Below, in pieces: positions 33,506-42,613 of a DNA stretch of 64,000 nt. Both the position numbers and the translations under genes were made by a program. The notes under the pieces were generated by a model, which saw only the letters and a list, made by a program, of their open reading frames with translations, was not told the DNA's origin and searched no databases. The DNA comes from Alteromonas sp. BL110. GTDB taxonomy: Bacteria; Pseudomonadota; Gammaproteobacteria; Enterobacterales; Alteromonadaceae. Position 1 is the first letter of the stretch. The number at the start of each line of letters is the position of its first letter. The DNA is taken from NCBI RefSeq assembly GCF_003443615.1, contig NZ_CP031967.1, positions 3,100,001 to 3,164,000 of the forward strand. The letters run 5' to 3'.

Positions 33506-35755
33506 TTACGCAGCGTTTTGACCGCCATCAATCGCTTTAAGCGTTTGTGACGCAGGAACAAGTTCCATATCAAACGTGTATTCATCTACACGCACTGCTA
33601 GTTTGCGCTTTTCGTTGTAATCGTGAAGCTTCGCGGCTTCATCAGCAGTTACAATACCTTTTTCCTGTAACTTGTTGAGTGCATGCTCAAAAGAGATAAA
33701 CGGCACTACAGGCTCTTTGCGAAGTGCTTTTTGCACTTTGCCTAGAAGGTGCGCTACTGCGTGTTTCGCTTTAAACGCTTGCTCGTTAATGTCGTTACCA
33801 TCACCAGGACTAACGCGTACAAGATGAGTAAGCTGGTCTTTCACGCTGTTGTCTTGCATAGACGCAATTGATAGCTCACGTACTAAGTCGTCGCTAATAC
33901 CCGCAACACTGTTGGTATAGGTATTGGTAAGAAGACGCATTAGGCCGCGTGTCGCTGTGTTCGGGAAATTGTTGATGAAATTAACAATTGCCTGATCAGC
34001 TTGCTGTAGAGACCACTGCATAGCGTACTCAAAGTACGGAAGTGCAAGCTTTCTGTCTTCAATGCGCTGCTCGTAGAAACGAATTGCTGCCATCGCACCG
34101 TATAGGTAGCTCATTACGTCACCAAGACGTGCTGATAAAAGCTCAGCTTTCTTAAGGTCACCGCCTAGTACTGCAAGCGAAAGATCAGCCAATGGCGCTA
34201 GTTTCGCAGAGATGCTGTTTACACGCTTCTCATACTTGCGAACTTCTGGCAGTGCAGACTCGCTCTCACGTAGGAAAGGAAGATAGCCTTTACCTAAGCT
34301 GCGGAACGCATTCTTAACACTGAAGCCAACGGTTTTGCGAAGTACTTTGTTGAACTCTGCATCCGCTGAACTTTCGTTACTGTGGATAAGGTCAACCATA
34401 TCTTTAAGGTAAGGGTGACAACGCATTGCACCTTGACCAAAGATCATTAGGTTACGAGTAAGAATGTTCGCGCCTTCTACCGTAATTGCGATAGGAAGTG
34501 CAGCATAACCACCCGCTAATGTATTTTGAGGGCCACGTTGAATCGCTTTACCCGCTTGGATATCCATAGCAGAGTTCATCACGTCACGTCCTAGCTCAGT
34601 CATGTGGTACTTGGCAATTGCTGTCACTACTGATGGCTTAACGCCTAGGCCTAAACCTTCAGTGGTTAGAACACGCATCGCTTCAAGTAAGAATGTCTTA
34701 CCCGCGATGTCCGCCATTTTTTCTTGAATACCTTCGAAGCGACCAATTGGAAGGCCAAACTGCTCGCGAACGAATGAATACTCTACTGTACCTTTGAATG
34801 CAGATTGTGCTGTAGCCACACCCATTGCTGGAAGAGAGATACCGCGACCGGCACCTAGGCAGCTAACTAGCATCTGCCAGCCACGACCAATGTTCTTTTG
34901 ACCACCAATGATGAAGTCCATAGGAATAAACACGTCTTGACCACGCGTAGTACCGTTGTAGAAACGTACGCCCATAGGATCATGACGGTTACCTAGCTCA
35001 ACACCTGGATGTGACTTAGGAAGAAGGGCACAAGTAATGCCTAGTTCTAACTTGTCACCAAGTAGTTGGTCTGGGTCGAACACTTTAAATGCCAAACCAA
35101 GTACGGTTGCAATCGGTGCAAGTGTGATATAGCGCTTGTCCCAGCTTACGCGAAGACCAAGAACTTCTTCGCCGTTGTATTCGCCTTTGGTAACGATAGC
35201 TGCATCTGGAATGGCACCCGCGTCTGAACCTGCTTCTGGGCTTGTTAGCGCGAAACAAGGAATATCGCGACCGTCCGCTAGGCGAGGTAGCCAGTAGTCT
35301 TGTTGCTCGTTTGTGCCGTAGTGCATTAAGAGCTCACCTGGACCTAACGAGTTAGGCACCATAACGGTTACCGCAATTGCACCGCTTTTCGCAGCAATTG
35401 TTGCAACAATGGTCGAGTTTGCATAAGGGCTGAACTCAAGACCGCCAAATTTCTTTGGGATGATCATTGAGAAGAAACGGTTTTTGCCAAGGAAGTCTAA
35501 AACTTCTTGAGGGATATGTTTACCGTTACCTAGCTCAAAATCATCGATCATATTCAATAATTCAGCTACTGGACCGTCCATGAATGCTTGCTCATCCGCG
35601 CTCAGTTTTGCCTGAGGGATATCGCGTAATGCCTGCATGTCTGGCTTACCTTGATAAATTGAAGATTCAATCCACACATCACCCGCGTCTAGGGCTTCTT
35701 GTTCTGTGACTGAAATTGGAGGTAATACTTTTTTTAAGCTAGTTCTGATACTCAT
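33506..35755 (-). CDS. fadE: Acyl-CoA dehydrogenase FadE
   Basis: A 749-residue flavoenzyme for the first step of fatty acid beta-oxidation. Middle motifs are FALTSPEAGSDAGAIPD (flavin and substrate contact) and the highly diagnostic VEGANILTRNLMIFGQGAMRCHPY around the catalytic region. The C-terminal 250 residues match the DUF1974 extension unique to FadE-type enzymes. E. coli FadE (814 residues) has an N-terminal membrane anchor; this protein starts directly in the soluble part, so it may be cytosolic or peripheral. A FadR-like half site lies 14-30 bp before the start codon. It is monocistronic. Confidence 0.93.
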   Translation of the reverse strand: MSIRTSLKKVLPPISVTEQEALDAGDVWIESSIYQGKPDMQALRDIPQAKLSADEQAFMDGPVAELLNMIDDFELGNGKHIPQEVLDFLGKNRFFSMIIPKKFGGLEFSPYANSTIVATIAAKSGAIAVTVMVPNSLGPGELLMHYGTNEQQDYWLPRLADGRDIPCFALTSPEAGSDAGAIPDAAIVTKGEYNGEEVLGLRVSWDKRYITLAPIATVLGLAFKVFDPDQLLGDKLELGITCALLPKSHPGVELGNRHDPMGVRFYNGTTRGQDVFIPMDFIIGGQKNIGRGWQMLVSCLGAGRGISLPAMGVATAQSAFKGTVEYSFVREQFGLPIGRFEGIQEKMADIAGKTFLLEAMRVLTTEGLGLGVKPSVVTAIAKYHMTELGRDVMNSAMDIQAGKAIQRGPQNTLAGGYAALPIAITVEGANILTRNLMIFGQGAMRCHPYLKDMVDLIHSNESSADAEFNKVLRKTVGFSVKNAFRSLGKGYLPFLRESESALPEVRKYEKRVNSISAKLAPLADLSLAVLGGDLKKAELLSARLGDVMSYLYGAMAAIRFYEQRIEDRKLALPYFEYAMQWSLQQADQAIVNFINNFPNTATRGLMRLLTNTYTNSVAGISDDLVRELSIASMQDNSVKDQLTHLVRVSPGDGNDINEQAFKAKHAVAHLLGKVQKALRKEPVVPFISFEHALNKLQEKGIVTADEAAKLHDYNEKRKLAVRVDEYTFDMELVPASQTLKAIDGGQNAA

Positions 35756-35768
35756 AATTAACTCATCC

Positions 35769-35785
35769 GCTCATCTGACCAGTTG
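35769..35785 (-). promoter_or_regulatory. FadR-like site upstream of fadE
   Basis: On the minus strand AACTGGTCAGATGAGCG carries the left half and core (CTGGTC-GA) of the enterobacterial FadR consensus AGCTGGTCCGACCTGTT; the right half is poor. Its place just ahead of the start codon would suit repression. Confidence 0.35.
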
Positions 35786-36016
35786 TTTTAGTTAATACTA
35801 CACTTTATTCACAAAAGATCAAAAAAAATCATTAATCTAAACATTAATTAGTGTTAATGCCATTTGTTATCAATGGCTTAAAGGGTGATCCTCTACGCAT
35901 TCCGAAAACCAAATTTACGTAATTGTGGTTATTTTTGATGATTAAATTTTTGTGTGGGTTATGTTAATTGCTGTTTTCAATGTAAAATTTCGTTATACAA
36001 AACCAAGGATACTGTG

Positions 36017-38311
36017 ATGAGTCACACACCTAGCAGCGCGCCAGTAGCAATAAGATTCCCTGTCATAACGCTAATTTTAGTTTTAATGGCCACAGCCATT
36101 TCTCTTATCGGAACTCAGAACCTATATTTCCGCGGAGACTATAAGGTATTTTTCGAACCTGATGATCCACAACGGCTTGCATTTGAAGAAATGCAGAACA
36201 TTTTTAATAAAAGCGAAAATGTTGCTTTTATGGTAGTGCCCAGGGATGGACAAGTATTAAAACCTTCCACGCTTACGCTAGTAAATGAATTAACAGAAGC
36301 TGCATGGCAATTACCTTTGTCTACACGGGTGGAATCGATATCGAATTATCAAAACACGTTTGATGACGAAGGTGATTTAATTGTTGAAGATTTAATTACT
36401 TTAGAGAAGCTCTCTAAAGAAGGTATTGCGAACATCACTCAAGTACTTTCTCGCAGTCCAGAAGTCTACGGTCGACTCATATCGAGAACAACAGATGTTA
36501 CCGTTATCGATACGACAATTCAGTTACCTGATGGTGATCAAACCCAGCAAGTAATTGAAATAGCCGAAGCTGCAAAGCAAATTAAATCTCACTTTGAGAA
36601 TAAATATCCCGACCATGACATTTACTTGAATGGAATGGTGATAATGAATGATGCGTTCGCCGTGGCTGCACAGCAAGATGCTGAAACATTAATACCCTTA
36701 ATGTTTTTGTTAATTTTTATCGCGATTGCTTTGATCGTAAAGTCACTTTGGGCCGCGGTATTCACATTAGTGGTAGTGATTTTTTCTGTAGCGATTACTG
36801 TAGGTCTGACAGGCTGGCTTGGAGTTTATTTAAGTACTGCTACTGTAAATGCGCCGACTATGATCACAACACTTGCTGTTGCAGACTGTATTCATATTAT
36901 AGTAGGAGTGAAGTACTACCTAAACCAAGGGTTGGCTAATAAAGATGCAATCAAAAAGAGTATTGAGGTAAATAAAAAGCCTATTTTCATTACCAGTATA
37001 ACTACTGCTATAGGGTTTGTTATGCTAAATTTCTCTGCTGTACCTGTTCTCTCTCACTTAGGCAACATGACAGCGGTTGGTGTAATGCTGGCTTGTGTCT
37101 TTTCACTCACGGTATTACCGTCACTTCTAACCCTGCGACCTCTCAAGCCGTCTGTTTCGGTAAATAATTCAGTATTCTCGGAATGGGCAACCTTAGTTAA
37201 TCGGCACCATCGGATATTGCTGCCTATTTCGCTCCTCGTCATTGTGGTAATTAGCCTATTTGCTACAAATAATGTTTTAAACGATGTTGCGGTTAAATAT
37301 TTCGATGAACGTAGTGCGTTTAGGCAAGCTGTAGAAGTAAACGAAGATAAGCTTGGTGGAATGTCAAATATTGACTTCGTAATTTACACGGACCAATCAT
37401 ACGGTGTCACAGACCCTATCTTTTTAAAGCGGATAGAGGAGTTTTCTAAATGGTTACGGGCGCGAAGTGAAGTTAACCACGTTTTAACTTTTACCGATAC
37501 GCTTAAACGCTTGAACCGAAACATGAATGGAGATGACCAAAGCTTTAATGTAATACCCGCCGACGGCGAGCTCGCATCCCAGTATTTATTATTGTATGAA
37601 ATGTCTCTGCCATTTGGGTTAGACCTTGGTAACCAAATTGATATAGATAAGTCAGCACTTCGAATAATTGCACTTACTAAAAACTTAGGAAGTCGCGATA
37701 TAACGACGCTTGAGAGAGAGGCAAAAGATTATTTTGCGAGTCTGTCGGACGATTATAGAATTGAAGCGGCAAGCCCACCGTTGATGTTTGCCCACATCGG
37801 TGAGCGAAATATGAAAAACATGGTGTGGGGAAGTGTTTTCGCACTTGTCTTAATTTCCATACTCATTTTATTTGCTTTGAGGTCGATAAAGCTTGGTGGC
37901 ATCAGTTTAATTACAAACCTACTGCCTGCCGCGATAGGATTTGGAGTATGGGGAATTATCTCAGGTGAAATAAATATGGCACTCTCTGTCGTTATAAGTA
38001 TGACGATGGGAATAATAGTTGATGATACCGTTCACTTTTTGACGAAATATCAGACCGCTAGAGAGCAAGGTTTAAACGCAAAAGAAAGTGTCGTTTATGC
38101 CTTTGAAACTGTTGGAATGGCTTTAACGACGACTACAATTGTCCTTACCTTAGGGTTTGCCGTGTTAGCATCATCAAGCTTTGTCTTAAATGCACATATG
38201 GGTATGCTGACAATCATTATTATCGTAGCCGCATTAATTGTTGATTTTATCTTCCTGCCTGCGTTGCTTGCATGGCTAGAGGACACTAGAACGGCCCAGA
38301 AGGAGTCTTAA
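36017..38311 (+). CDS. RND-superfamily (MMPL-type) exporter
   Basis: A 764-residue inner-membrane transporter. The duplicated RND layout is plain: one N-terminal TM, a large periplasmic loop (about 40-220), five TMs, then a second half with the same plan. Conserved TM4 and TM10 segments are ATVNAPTMITTLAVADCIHIIVG and INMALSVVISMTMGIIVDDTVHFL, with the acidic residues expected for proton coupling. The ATG at 36017 is preferred, with AAGGA upstream; a longer frame adds 21 unlikely residues. With the LolA-like gene 1 bp after and an outer-membrane protein gene overlapping that, it forms a set likely to move a lipid or lipoprotein-like cargo to the outer membrane (inference). Confidence 0.88.
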   Translation: MSHTPSSAPVAIRFPVITLILVLMATAISLIGTQNLYFRGDYKVFFEPDDPQRLAFEEMQNIFNKSENVAFMVVPRDGQVLKPSTLTLVNELTEAAWQLPLSTRVESISNYQNTFDDEGDLIVEDLITLEKLSKEGIANITQVLSRSPEVYGRLISRTTDVTVIDTTIQLPDGDQTQQVIEIAEAAKQIKSHFENKYPDHDIYLNGMVIMNDAFAVAAQQDAETLIPLMFLLIFIAIALIVKSLWAAVFTLVVVIFSVAITVGLTGWLGVYLSTATVNAPTMITTLAVADCIHIIVGVKYYLNQGLANKDAIKKSIEVNKKPIFITSITTAIGFVMLNFSAVPVLSHLGNMTAVGVMLACVFSLTVLPSLLTLRPLKPSVSVNNSVFSEWATLVNRHHRILLPISLLVIVVISLFATNNVLNDVAVKYFDERSAFRQAVEVNEDKLGGMSNIDFVIYTDQSYGVTDPIFLKRIEEFSKWLRARSEVNHVLTFTDTLKRLNRNMNGDDQSFNVIPADGELASQYLLLYEMSLPFGLDLGNQIDIDKSALRIIALTKNLGSRDITTLEREAKDYFASLSDDYRIEAASPPLMFAHIGERNMKNMVWGSVFALVLISILILFALRSIKLGGISLITNLLPAAIGFGVWGIISGEINMALSVVISMTMGIIVDDTVHFLTKYQTAREQGLNAKESVVYAFETVGMALTTTTIVLTLGFAVLASSSFVLNAHMGMLTIIIIVAALIVDFIFLPALLAWLEDTRTAQKES

Positions 38312-38312
38312 T

Positions 38313-39107
38313 ATGAATTTTCTCTCGCGAATAGTGTTGATTGCAACATTAGGTTGTACCGCTAGCTACGGTTTAGCTTCAGAAATAAAGGGTGATGAAA
38401 AGGCCATCGCTATAGCAAAGGAACGCAAGGCTAGGGATACTGGTTGGGGGGCTAATGAGGCGAAAGTTCTGATGCTCTTGAAAAACTCGCAGGGAAAAGA
38501 AGCGACAAGAAAACTTGAAGTTAAGTCCCTGGAAGTAAAAGATGACGGAGATAAAGCACTTACCGTTTTTGAGTCTCCTAGAGATGTAAAGGGCACTGCA
38601 TTTTTAAGTTTCTCGCATGCGCTTGAAGCTGATGAACAATGGATATTCTTGCCAGCGTTGAAGCGTGTAAAGCGCATATCGTCGCAAAGCAAAAGCGGCC
38701 CTTTCGTAGGTAGTGAGTTTGCCTTTGAAGATATGACTTCATACGAAGTGGAAAAGTTTTCGTACACATTCTTGGGAGAAGAAGAAATAAACGGGGAGGC
38801 CTGTTTCGTTTTAAAGCAGGTTCCAGAATATGATTTCTCAGGATACTCTTATCAAAAAGTTTGGATAGATAAATCACATTATCGTGTTCAGAAAGTTGAG
38901 TTTTTTGACCGTAAAGAGTCGTTGTTAAAAACGCTTTATTTGTCTGATTACAAACAATACAAAAACAAATTTTGGCGTCCTATGAAAAGCTTGATGCGAA
39001 ATGTACAAACTAAAAAGTCGACGTCTTTGATTACCGAAGAATTAACTTTCGACACAGATTTACAAGAAAGTGACTTCGATAAAAACAGATTAAAGAGAGT
39101 TCGATGA
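38313..39107 (+). CDS. LolA-like outer membrane lipoprotein-sorting protein
   Basis: A 264-residue periplasmic protein with a signal peptide (about 1-22). The fold is the LolA/LolB-like half-barrel of the family annotated outer membrane lipoprotein-sorting protein: ALTVFESPRDVKGTAFLSFSH, DEQWIFLPALKRVKRISSQSKSGPFVGSEFAFEDM, and YSYQKVWIDKSHYRVQKVEFFDRKESLLKTL. It is not the housekeeping LolA. AAGGAG lies 7 nt before the ATG, one base after the RND exporter stop. It probably takes a hydrophobic cargo from that exporter. Confidence 0.88.
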   Translation: MNFLSRIVLIATLGCTASYGLASEIKGDEKAIAIAKERKARDTGWGANEAKVLMLLKNSQGKEATRKLEVKSLEVKDDGDKALTVFESPRDVKGTAFLSFSHALEADEQWIFLPALKRVKRISSQSKSGPFVGSEFAFEDMTSYEVEKFSYTFLGEEEINGEACFVLKQVPEYDFSGYSYQKVWIDKSHYRVQKVEFFDRKESLLKTLYLSDYKQYKNKFWRPMKSLMRNVQTKKSTSLITEELTFDTDLQESDFDKNRLKRVR

Positions 39108-40288
39108 TTAGAAAAGCGGTTGCACTGTCACTAATTATTAACTTTACCTCTTTCGCCAATTCTGCAGAATTCACCGGCTCTGCAGGCCTTGATTTGCGTT
39201 ATTATTTGCAGGATTCGTTGTATCCGCAGCAAGAGCGTACGTATGCTTCAGCGTATCTTTCTCCCGAAATCTATGCTGAGTTCAACGATGGCCAAGATAC
39301 GCTAATTTTCAATCCTTTTTATCGTGTGGATGAGCACGATAGTGAACGCACCCATGGCGATATTAGAGAATTGCAGTGGGCGCATTACAGAGATACTTGG
39401 GAAACTAAGATTGGCATAGGTAAGGTGTTTTGGGGGCAAACTGAATCTGTGCACCTCGTGGACATTATCAACCAAACCGATTCGGTAGAGTCTGTAGATG
39501 GTGAAGCCAAGTTAGGCCAACCTATGGTGAACGTTTCATATTTTACAGAATATGGGAATTTTTCAGTTTTCGTATTGCCATATTTCCGCGAGCGAACGTT
39601 TCAAGGTACTGAGGGAAGGCTTCGCCCGCCATTGGCGGTTTCAGATGCTATTTACGAATCAGCAAGTGAAGAGAGTAACCTTGATTACGCGTTTAGGTGG
39701 CAATCTTCGATCGATGACTGGGAAGTAGGACTTTCGTATTTTTCTGGAACCACAAGGGAGCCTGAACTAATTACACAAGTTTCCGATTCAGGAATACTGT
39801 CTATAAACCCATATTACGCTCAGATAGAACAAGTAGGTGTAGATTTACTTAAGGTTAGCGGAGCATGGCTGCTCAAAATGGAAAGTATTTATAGACAGGG
39901 GCAGACTGAAGACTTTGCGGCACTGGTTGCTGGGTTCGAGTATACTCAGGAAGGTGTATTTGGCAGCAGGTATGGTCTTGGTTATTTAGCTGAGTATCAA
40001 TATGATGAGCGGGACGATAACTTCTTTGCTATAGCTCAGAATGATGTAATGCTTGGTTTGCGGATTATGGCTAACGATATTGCTGGTAGTGAAATACTTG
40101 TGGGGTTTGTAAAAGACTTAGATGCTACGTCAACGTACTCTGCCTATATCGAAGCAAGTAGTAGATTGTCAGCGAACTGGCGATGGTCGTTAGATGGTTA
40201 TTTTTTCTCATCTGACGACCAAGATGATCCCTTCTTTTTCTTAAGAAGAGATGACCATATAGAATTTTCACTAGAGTACTATTTTTGA
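39104..40288 (+). CDS. DUF1302-like outer-membrane protein
   Basis: A 394-residue exported beta-barrel-type protein with a signal peptide ending near NSA-EF. RELQWAHYRDTWETKIGIGKVFWGQTESVHLVDIINQTD resembles the conserved centre of DUF1302-type outer-membrane proteins. The C-terminus ends IEFSLEYYF, a strong barrel signal. The start codon overlaps the previous stop by 4 bp (ATGA), so translation is coupled to the LolA-like gene. It is likely the outer-membrane end of the three-protein set begun by the RND exporter. Confidence 0.8.
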   Translation: MIRKAVALSLIINFTSFANSAEFTGSAGLDLRYYLQDSLYPQQERTYASAYLSPEIYAEFNDGQDTLIFNPFYRVDEHDSERTHGDIRELQWAHYRDTWETKIGIGKVFWGQTESVHLVDIINQTDSVESVDGEAKLGQPMVNVSYFTEYGNFSVFVLPYFRERTFQGTEGRLRPPLAVSDAIYESASEESNLDYAFRWQSSIDDWEVGLSYFSGTTREPELITQVSDSGILSINPYYAQIEQVGVDLLKVSGAWLLKMESIYRQGQTEDFAALVAGFEYTQEGVFGSRYGLGYLAEYQYDERDDNFFAIAQNDVMLGLRIMANDIAGSEILVGFVKDLDATSTYSAYIEASSRLSANWRWSLDGYFFSSDDQDDPFFFLRRDDHIEFSLEYYF

Positions 40289-40301
40289 GGGAAAAAAATA
40301 G

Positions 40302-40823
40302 ATGAATCGGTATTTATGGATGCTAGGTGCGATAGCGCTTGGAATTTCTCAAGCGAATGCTGCACCTAAAACTTATGGATTAGCTACGGTAGCTTATAAC
40401 GACTTCGAAACTTCAACCACGAGCGAAAGCAAATTTGCTTATAGCCTCGCCTTTGGTAAACAAATACATAGACAGTGGTACGCGGAAGCTGGCTATATCA
40501 GTCTATTCGATTATGCAAAAGAAAATAAAGGCGATGCCCTCTATCTTGCGCTCTTAGGTAAGGCGAGTGGTGGTACAGGGGAGTTATTTTACAAATTAGG
40601 TATTGCTAAAGTAGATGTAGATCTTTCTTCAGAATGTTCTGACGCTGGTGTGGTTACGCAATGTCGAGCCTCGGAAAGTATTGCAGCTGGAATCGCTGGT
40701 TTAGGGTTTGACTATTATGTGGGTGTTAGATCTATGATTCGCTTAGAATATGTTCATATGACTGGGGAAGACAGCTTTTCTACAAATATGGTTAACGTCG
40801 GCTTCAGATATAACTTCAATTGA
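40302..40823 (+). CDS. Small outer-membrane beta-barrel protein
   Basis: A 173-residue exported protein. The signal peptide ends near residue 20 (ANA-AP). Eight or so alternating strands follow, ending in MVNVGFRYNFN, an OmpA/OmpX-like barrel ending. Two Cys (in SSECSDAGVVTQCRAS) lie in one predicted loop and may form a disulfide. It starts 13 bp after the DUF1302-like gene with GAGGG upstream, so it is the fourth gene of the same operon. Its role is unknown; it could be part of the export path or simply a structural protein. Confidence 0.8.
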   Translation: MNRYLWMLGAIALGISQANAAPKTYGLATVAYNDFETSTTSESKFAYSLAFGKQIHRQWYAEAGYISLFDYAKENKGDALYLALLGKASGGTGELFYKLGIAKVDVDLSSECSDAGVVTQCRASESIAAGIAGLGFDYYVGVRSMIRLEYVHMTGEDSFSTNMVNVGFRYNFN

Positions 40824-40895
40824 TCTTTAGTATTTTTAAATCCAAAAACCGCTTGTTGATGTAAAAGTAAGTAAATTCACAACTATGGATTTACA

Positions 40896-41153
40896 ATGAA
40901 AAACGAATTAGACAGCAAGTTCTTACTTCAAGTTTTCGATAAGATTCGCCAACATGGTGCGAAAGAAAACGAACAGTATAAGCTTAACGGAATAACAGCG
41001 TTTACTGACCACGACGGGTATACGCTGTACATTGAAGACGTGAACGTGAAGCTTCAGTTTGGTTTTCATAATCAGTATCACTTCGATTATGATTCAAAAG
41101 AACAGTACGAATCTTTTGAAAAGAAACTAAAGGAAATTGATAAAGAGTACTGA
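40896..41153 (+). CDS. DUF3081 family protein
   Basis: An 85-residue soluble protein. MKNELDSKFLLQVFDKIRQHG, then LNGITAFTDHDGYTLYIEDVNVKLQFGFHNQYHFDYDSK, matches the DUF3081 family as I recall it from Vibrio, Shewanella and Alteromonas. The C-terminus is a charged helix. Its function is unknown. It stands alone, 72 bp after the small barrel gene, with its own likely promoter in an AT-rich spacer. Confidence 0.8.
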   Translation: MKNELDSKFLLQVFDKIRQHGAKENEQYKLNGITAFTDHDGYTLYIEDVNVKLQFGFHNQYHFDYDSKEQYESFEKKLKEIDKEY

Positions 41154-41170
41154 ATCACAATTTTTTTTAA

Positions 41171-41261
41171 TGTTGCTACAGCAAGCTAGCAACAGGCGGT
41201 TGAGTAAAGCCTCAGGCTAGGTGGTGATGTCTAGCAAAAAATGTAATCCCGTCACCACCTA
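41171..41261. other. Two hairpins upstream of lpxL
   Basis: TGTTGCTA/TAGCAACA (41171-41194, 8-bp stem) and TAGGTGGTGA/TCACCACCTA (41218-41261, 10-bp stem, 24-nt loop) lie between the DUF3081 gene and lpxL. Neither has a T-run after it. They may be 3' hairpins of the first gene. Confidence 0.4.
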
Positions 41262-41383
41262 CCTAATGTTTGTTTTCATCCCTTTTATCTCAATCAATCA
41301 ATCCATTGATCAACTGGCCCAATTAGCCCCGCAAAAGACCTTCTGCTACAATGCCGCCCACTTCACTTAATAGGAAATACACA

Positions 41384-42313
41384 TTGGCGGCGGCAATTAA
41401 AGCTCCTAAGTTTAAATTGGCATTCCTTGGCCCTAAATTCTGGCCCGTTTGGTTGGGCGTTTTTATTCTTTATGCTATTACTTGGCTACCATTACCTGTT
41501 ATCCGCACTATTGGGGGCGGCGCAGGAAAGCTGATTGCTCTTGTAGTGCCTAAACGAGCGAAAGTTGCTAAGCGTAATCTACAGCTTTGGAACCCGTCTT
41601 TGTCTGAAAGTGAAATTGAAGCACTTTACAGAGAAAACATACGCCGAACGGGTATGGCGTTGTTCGAAACCGCCATGGGGTGGTGGTGGCCAGACTGGCG
41701 AGTTAAGCGAGCTATTGAAATTGAAGGTACCGAGCACGTAGAAGCAGCCCTAACTAAGGGCAAAGGCGTTTTTGGTATGGCGTTACACAATATGAACCTA
41801 GAGTTTGCTTGCCGTGGTATCGGCTTTTATCATCCAAGCATTGCCTTTTACAGAAAACACAACAATCCGTTAGTCGATTATCTTCAGTATCACGGGCGAA
41901 ATCGCTCTAATAAATATATGATTGATAAACGTAATGCTAAGGCGCTTATCGCGGCACTTGATGATAAAGAGTTATGTTTGTACCTGCCCGATCAAGATTA
42001 CGGCCCTAGACAGAGCATTTTTGTTCCATTTGGTGGCGTAAAAGAGACAGCTACAACAACGGCGACGCTTATGTTTATTAGGCGCACGAATTCTGAGCCT
42101 ATGATCATAACGTCTCAATACACTAAACGCGGCTATAAAATAAAAATATACCCACCACTTTCTGAACTTGGCGCAATGGAAGATACAGAGGCTTTAACTC
42201 TCTTAAATCAGCACGTCGATAGCGCCGTGAAAGAGCAGCCAGAGAGCTACTTATGGATGCATAAGCGTTTCAAAACACGCCCTGAGAGTAATCCCGAATC
42301 ACTTTATAAATAA
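41384..42313 (+). CDS. lpxL: Lipid A lauroyl-type acyltransferase LpxL
   Basis: A 309-residue inner-membrane enzyme that adds a secondary acyl chain to Kdo2-lipid IVA. The start is taken as TTG at 41384: AGGAAA lies 6 nt upstream, and the resulting N-terminus KAPKFKLAFLGPKFWPVWLG aligns with E. coli LpxL. An ATG 11 codons earlier lacks an RBS. One TM follows (about 18-42). The HX4E catalytic motif is His135-NMNL-Glu140. KRRAKxxxRNL-like KRAKVAKRNLQLW and the C-terminal ESYLWMHKRFKTRP are typical of the LpxL/M/P family. The exact acyl donor cannot be told. Confidence 0.9.
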   Translation: MAAAIKAPKFKLAFLGPKFWPVWLGVFILYAITWLPLPVIRTIGGGAGKLIALVVPKRAKVAKRNLQLWNPSLSESEIEALYRENIRRTGMALFETAMGWWWPDWRVKRAIEIEGTEHVEAALTKGKGVFGMALHNMNLEFACRGIGFYHPSIAFYRKHNNPLVDYLQYHGRNRSNKYMIDKRNAKALIAALDDKELCLYLPDQDYGPRQSIFVPFGGVKETATTTATLMFIRRTNSEPMIITSQYTKRGYKIKIYPPLSELGAMEDTEALTLLNQHVDSAVKEQPESYLWMHKRFKTRPESNPESLYK

Positions 42314-42613
42314 TTGTAAACGCGAATTTAAAAGCCACACTAACCAAAAAAGTGCGTACACCGGTTGACTATAATAAGAGCGACTGATTTGTCAGCATTG
42401 GGGGAAGTTGAATATTATAATCGGCAATAGACAACTAAAAAGTAATGCACTGTTTATACCGTAACTGGTCAAAACAAGTTAGCTCTTACAAAAATAGATA
42501 AATAGGATAAATGCGTATTAAAGCCGATTCGTCTAAGATAAATAAATCGGGGTTGGTTCGAGCAGCGAAAAAAGCTTAGAACTTGTTTTAGCGTATTCAC
42601 AGATTGGTAGGTT
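42314..42613. other. 300-bp intergenic region after lpxL
   Basis: No gene, long repeat or strong terminator is seen. It must hold the promoter for the TcpQ-domain gene. A TTGACTATAAT stretch near 42365 looks promoter-like but its two boxes are too close together to serve as one -35/-10 pair. Confidence 0.3.

Noticed and set aside
41171..41261. Two neighbouring hairpins considered as a riboswitch upstream of lpxL
   Set aside because: No known riboswitch core was recognised and no terminator follows; kept only as hairpins.
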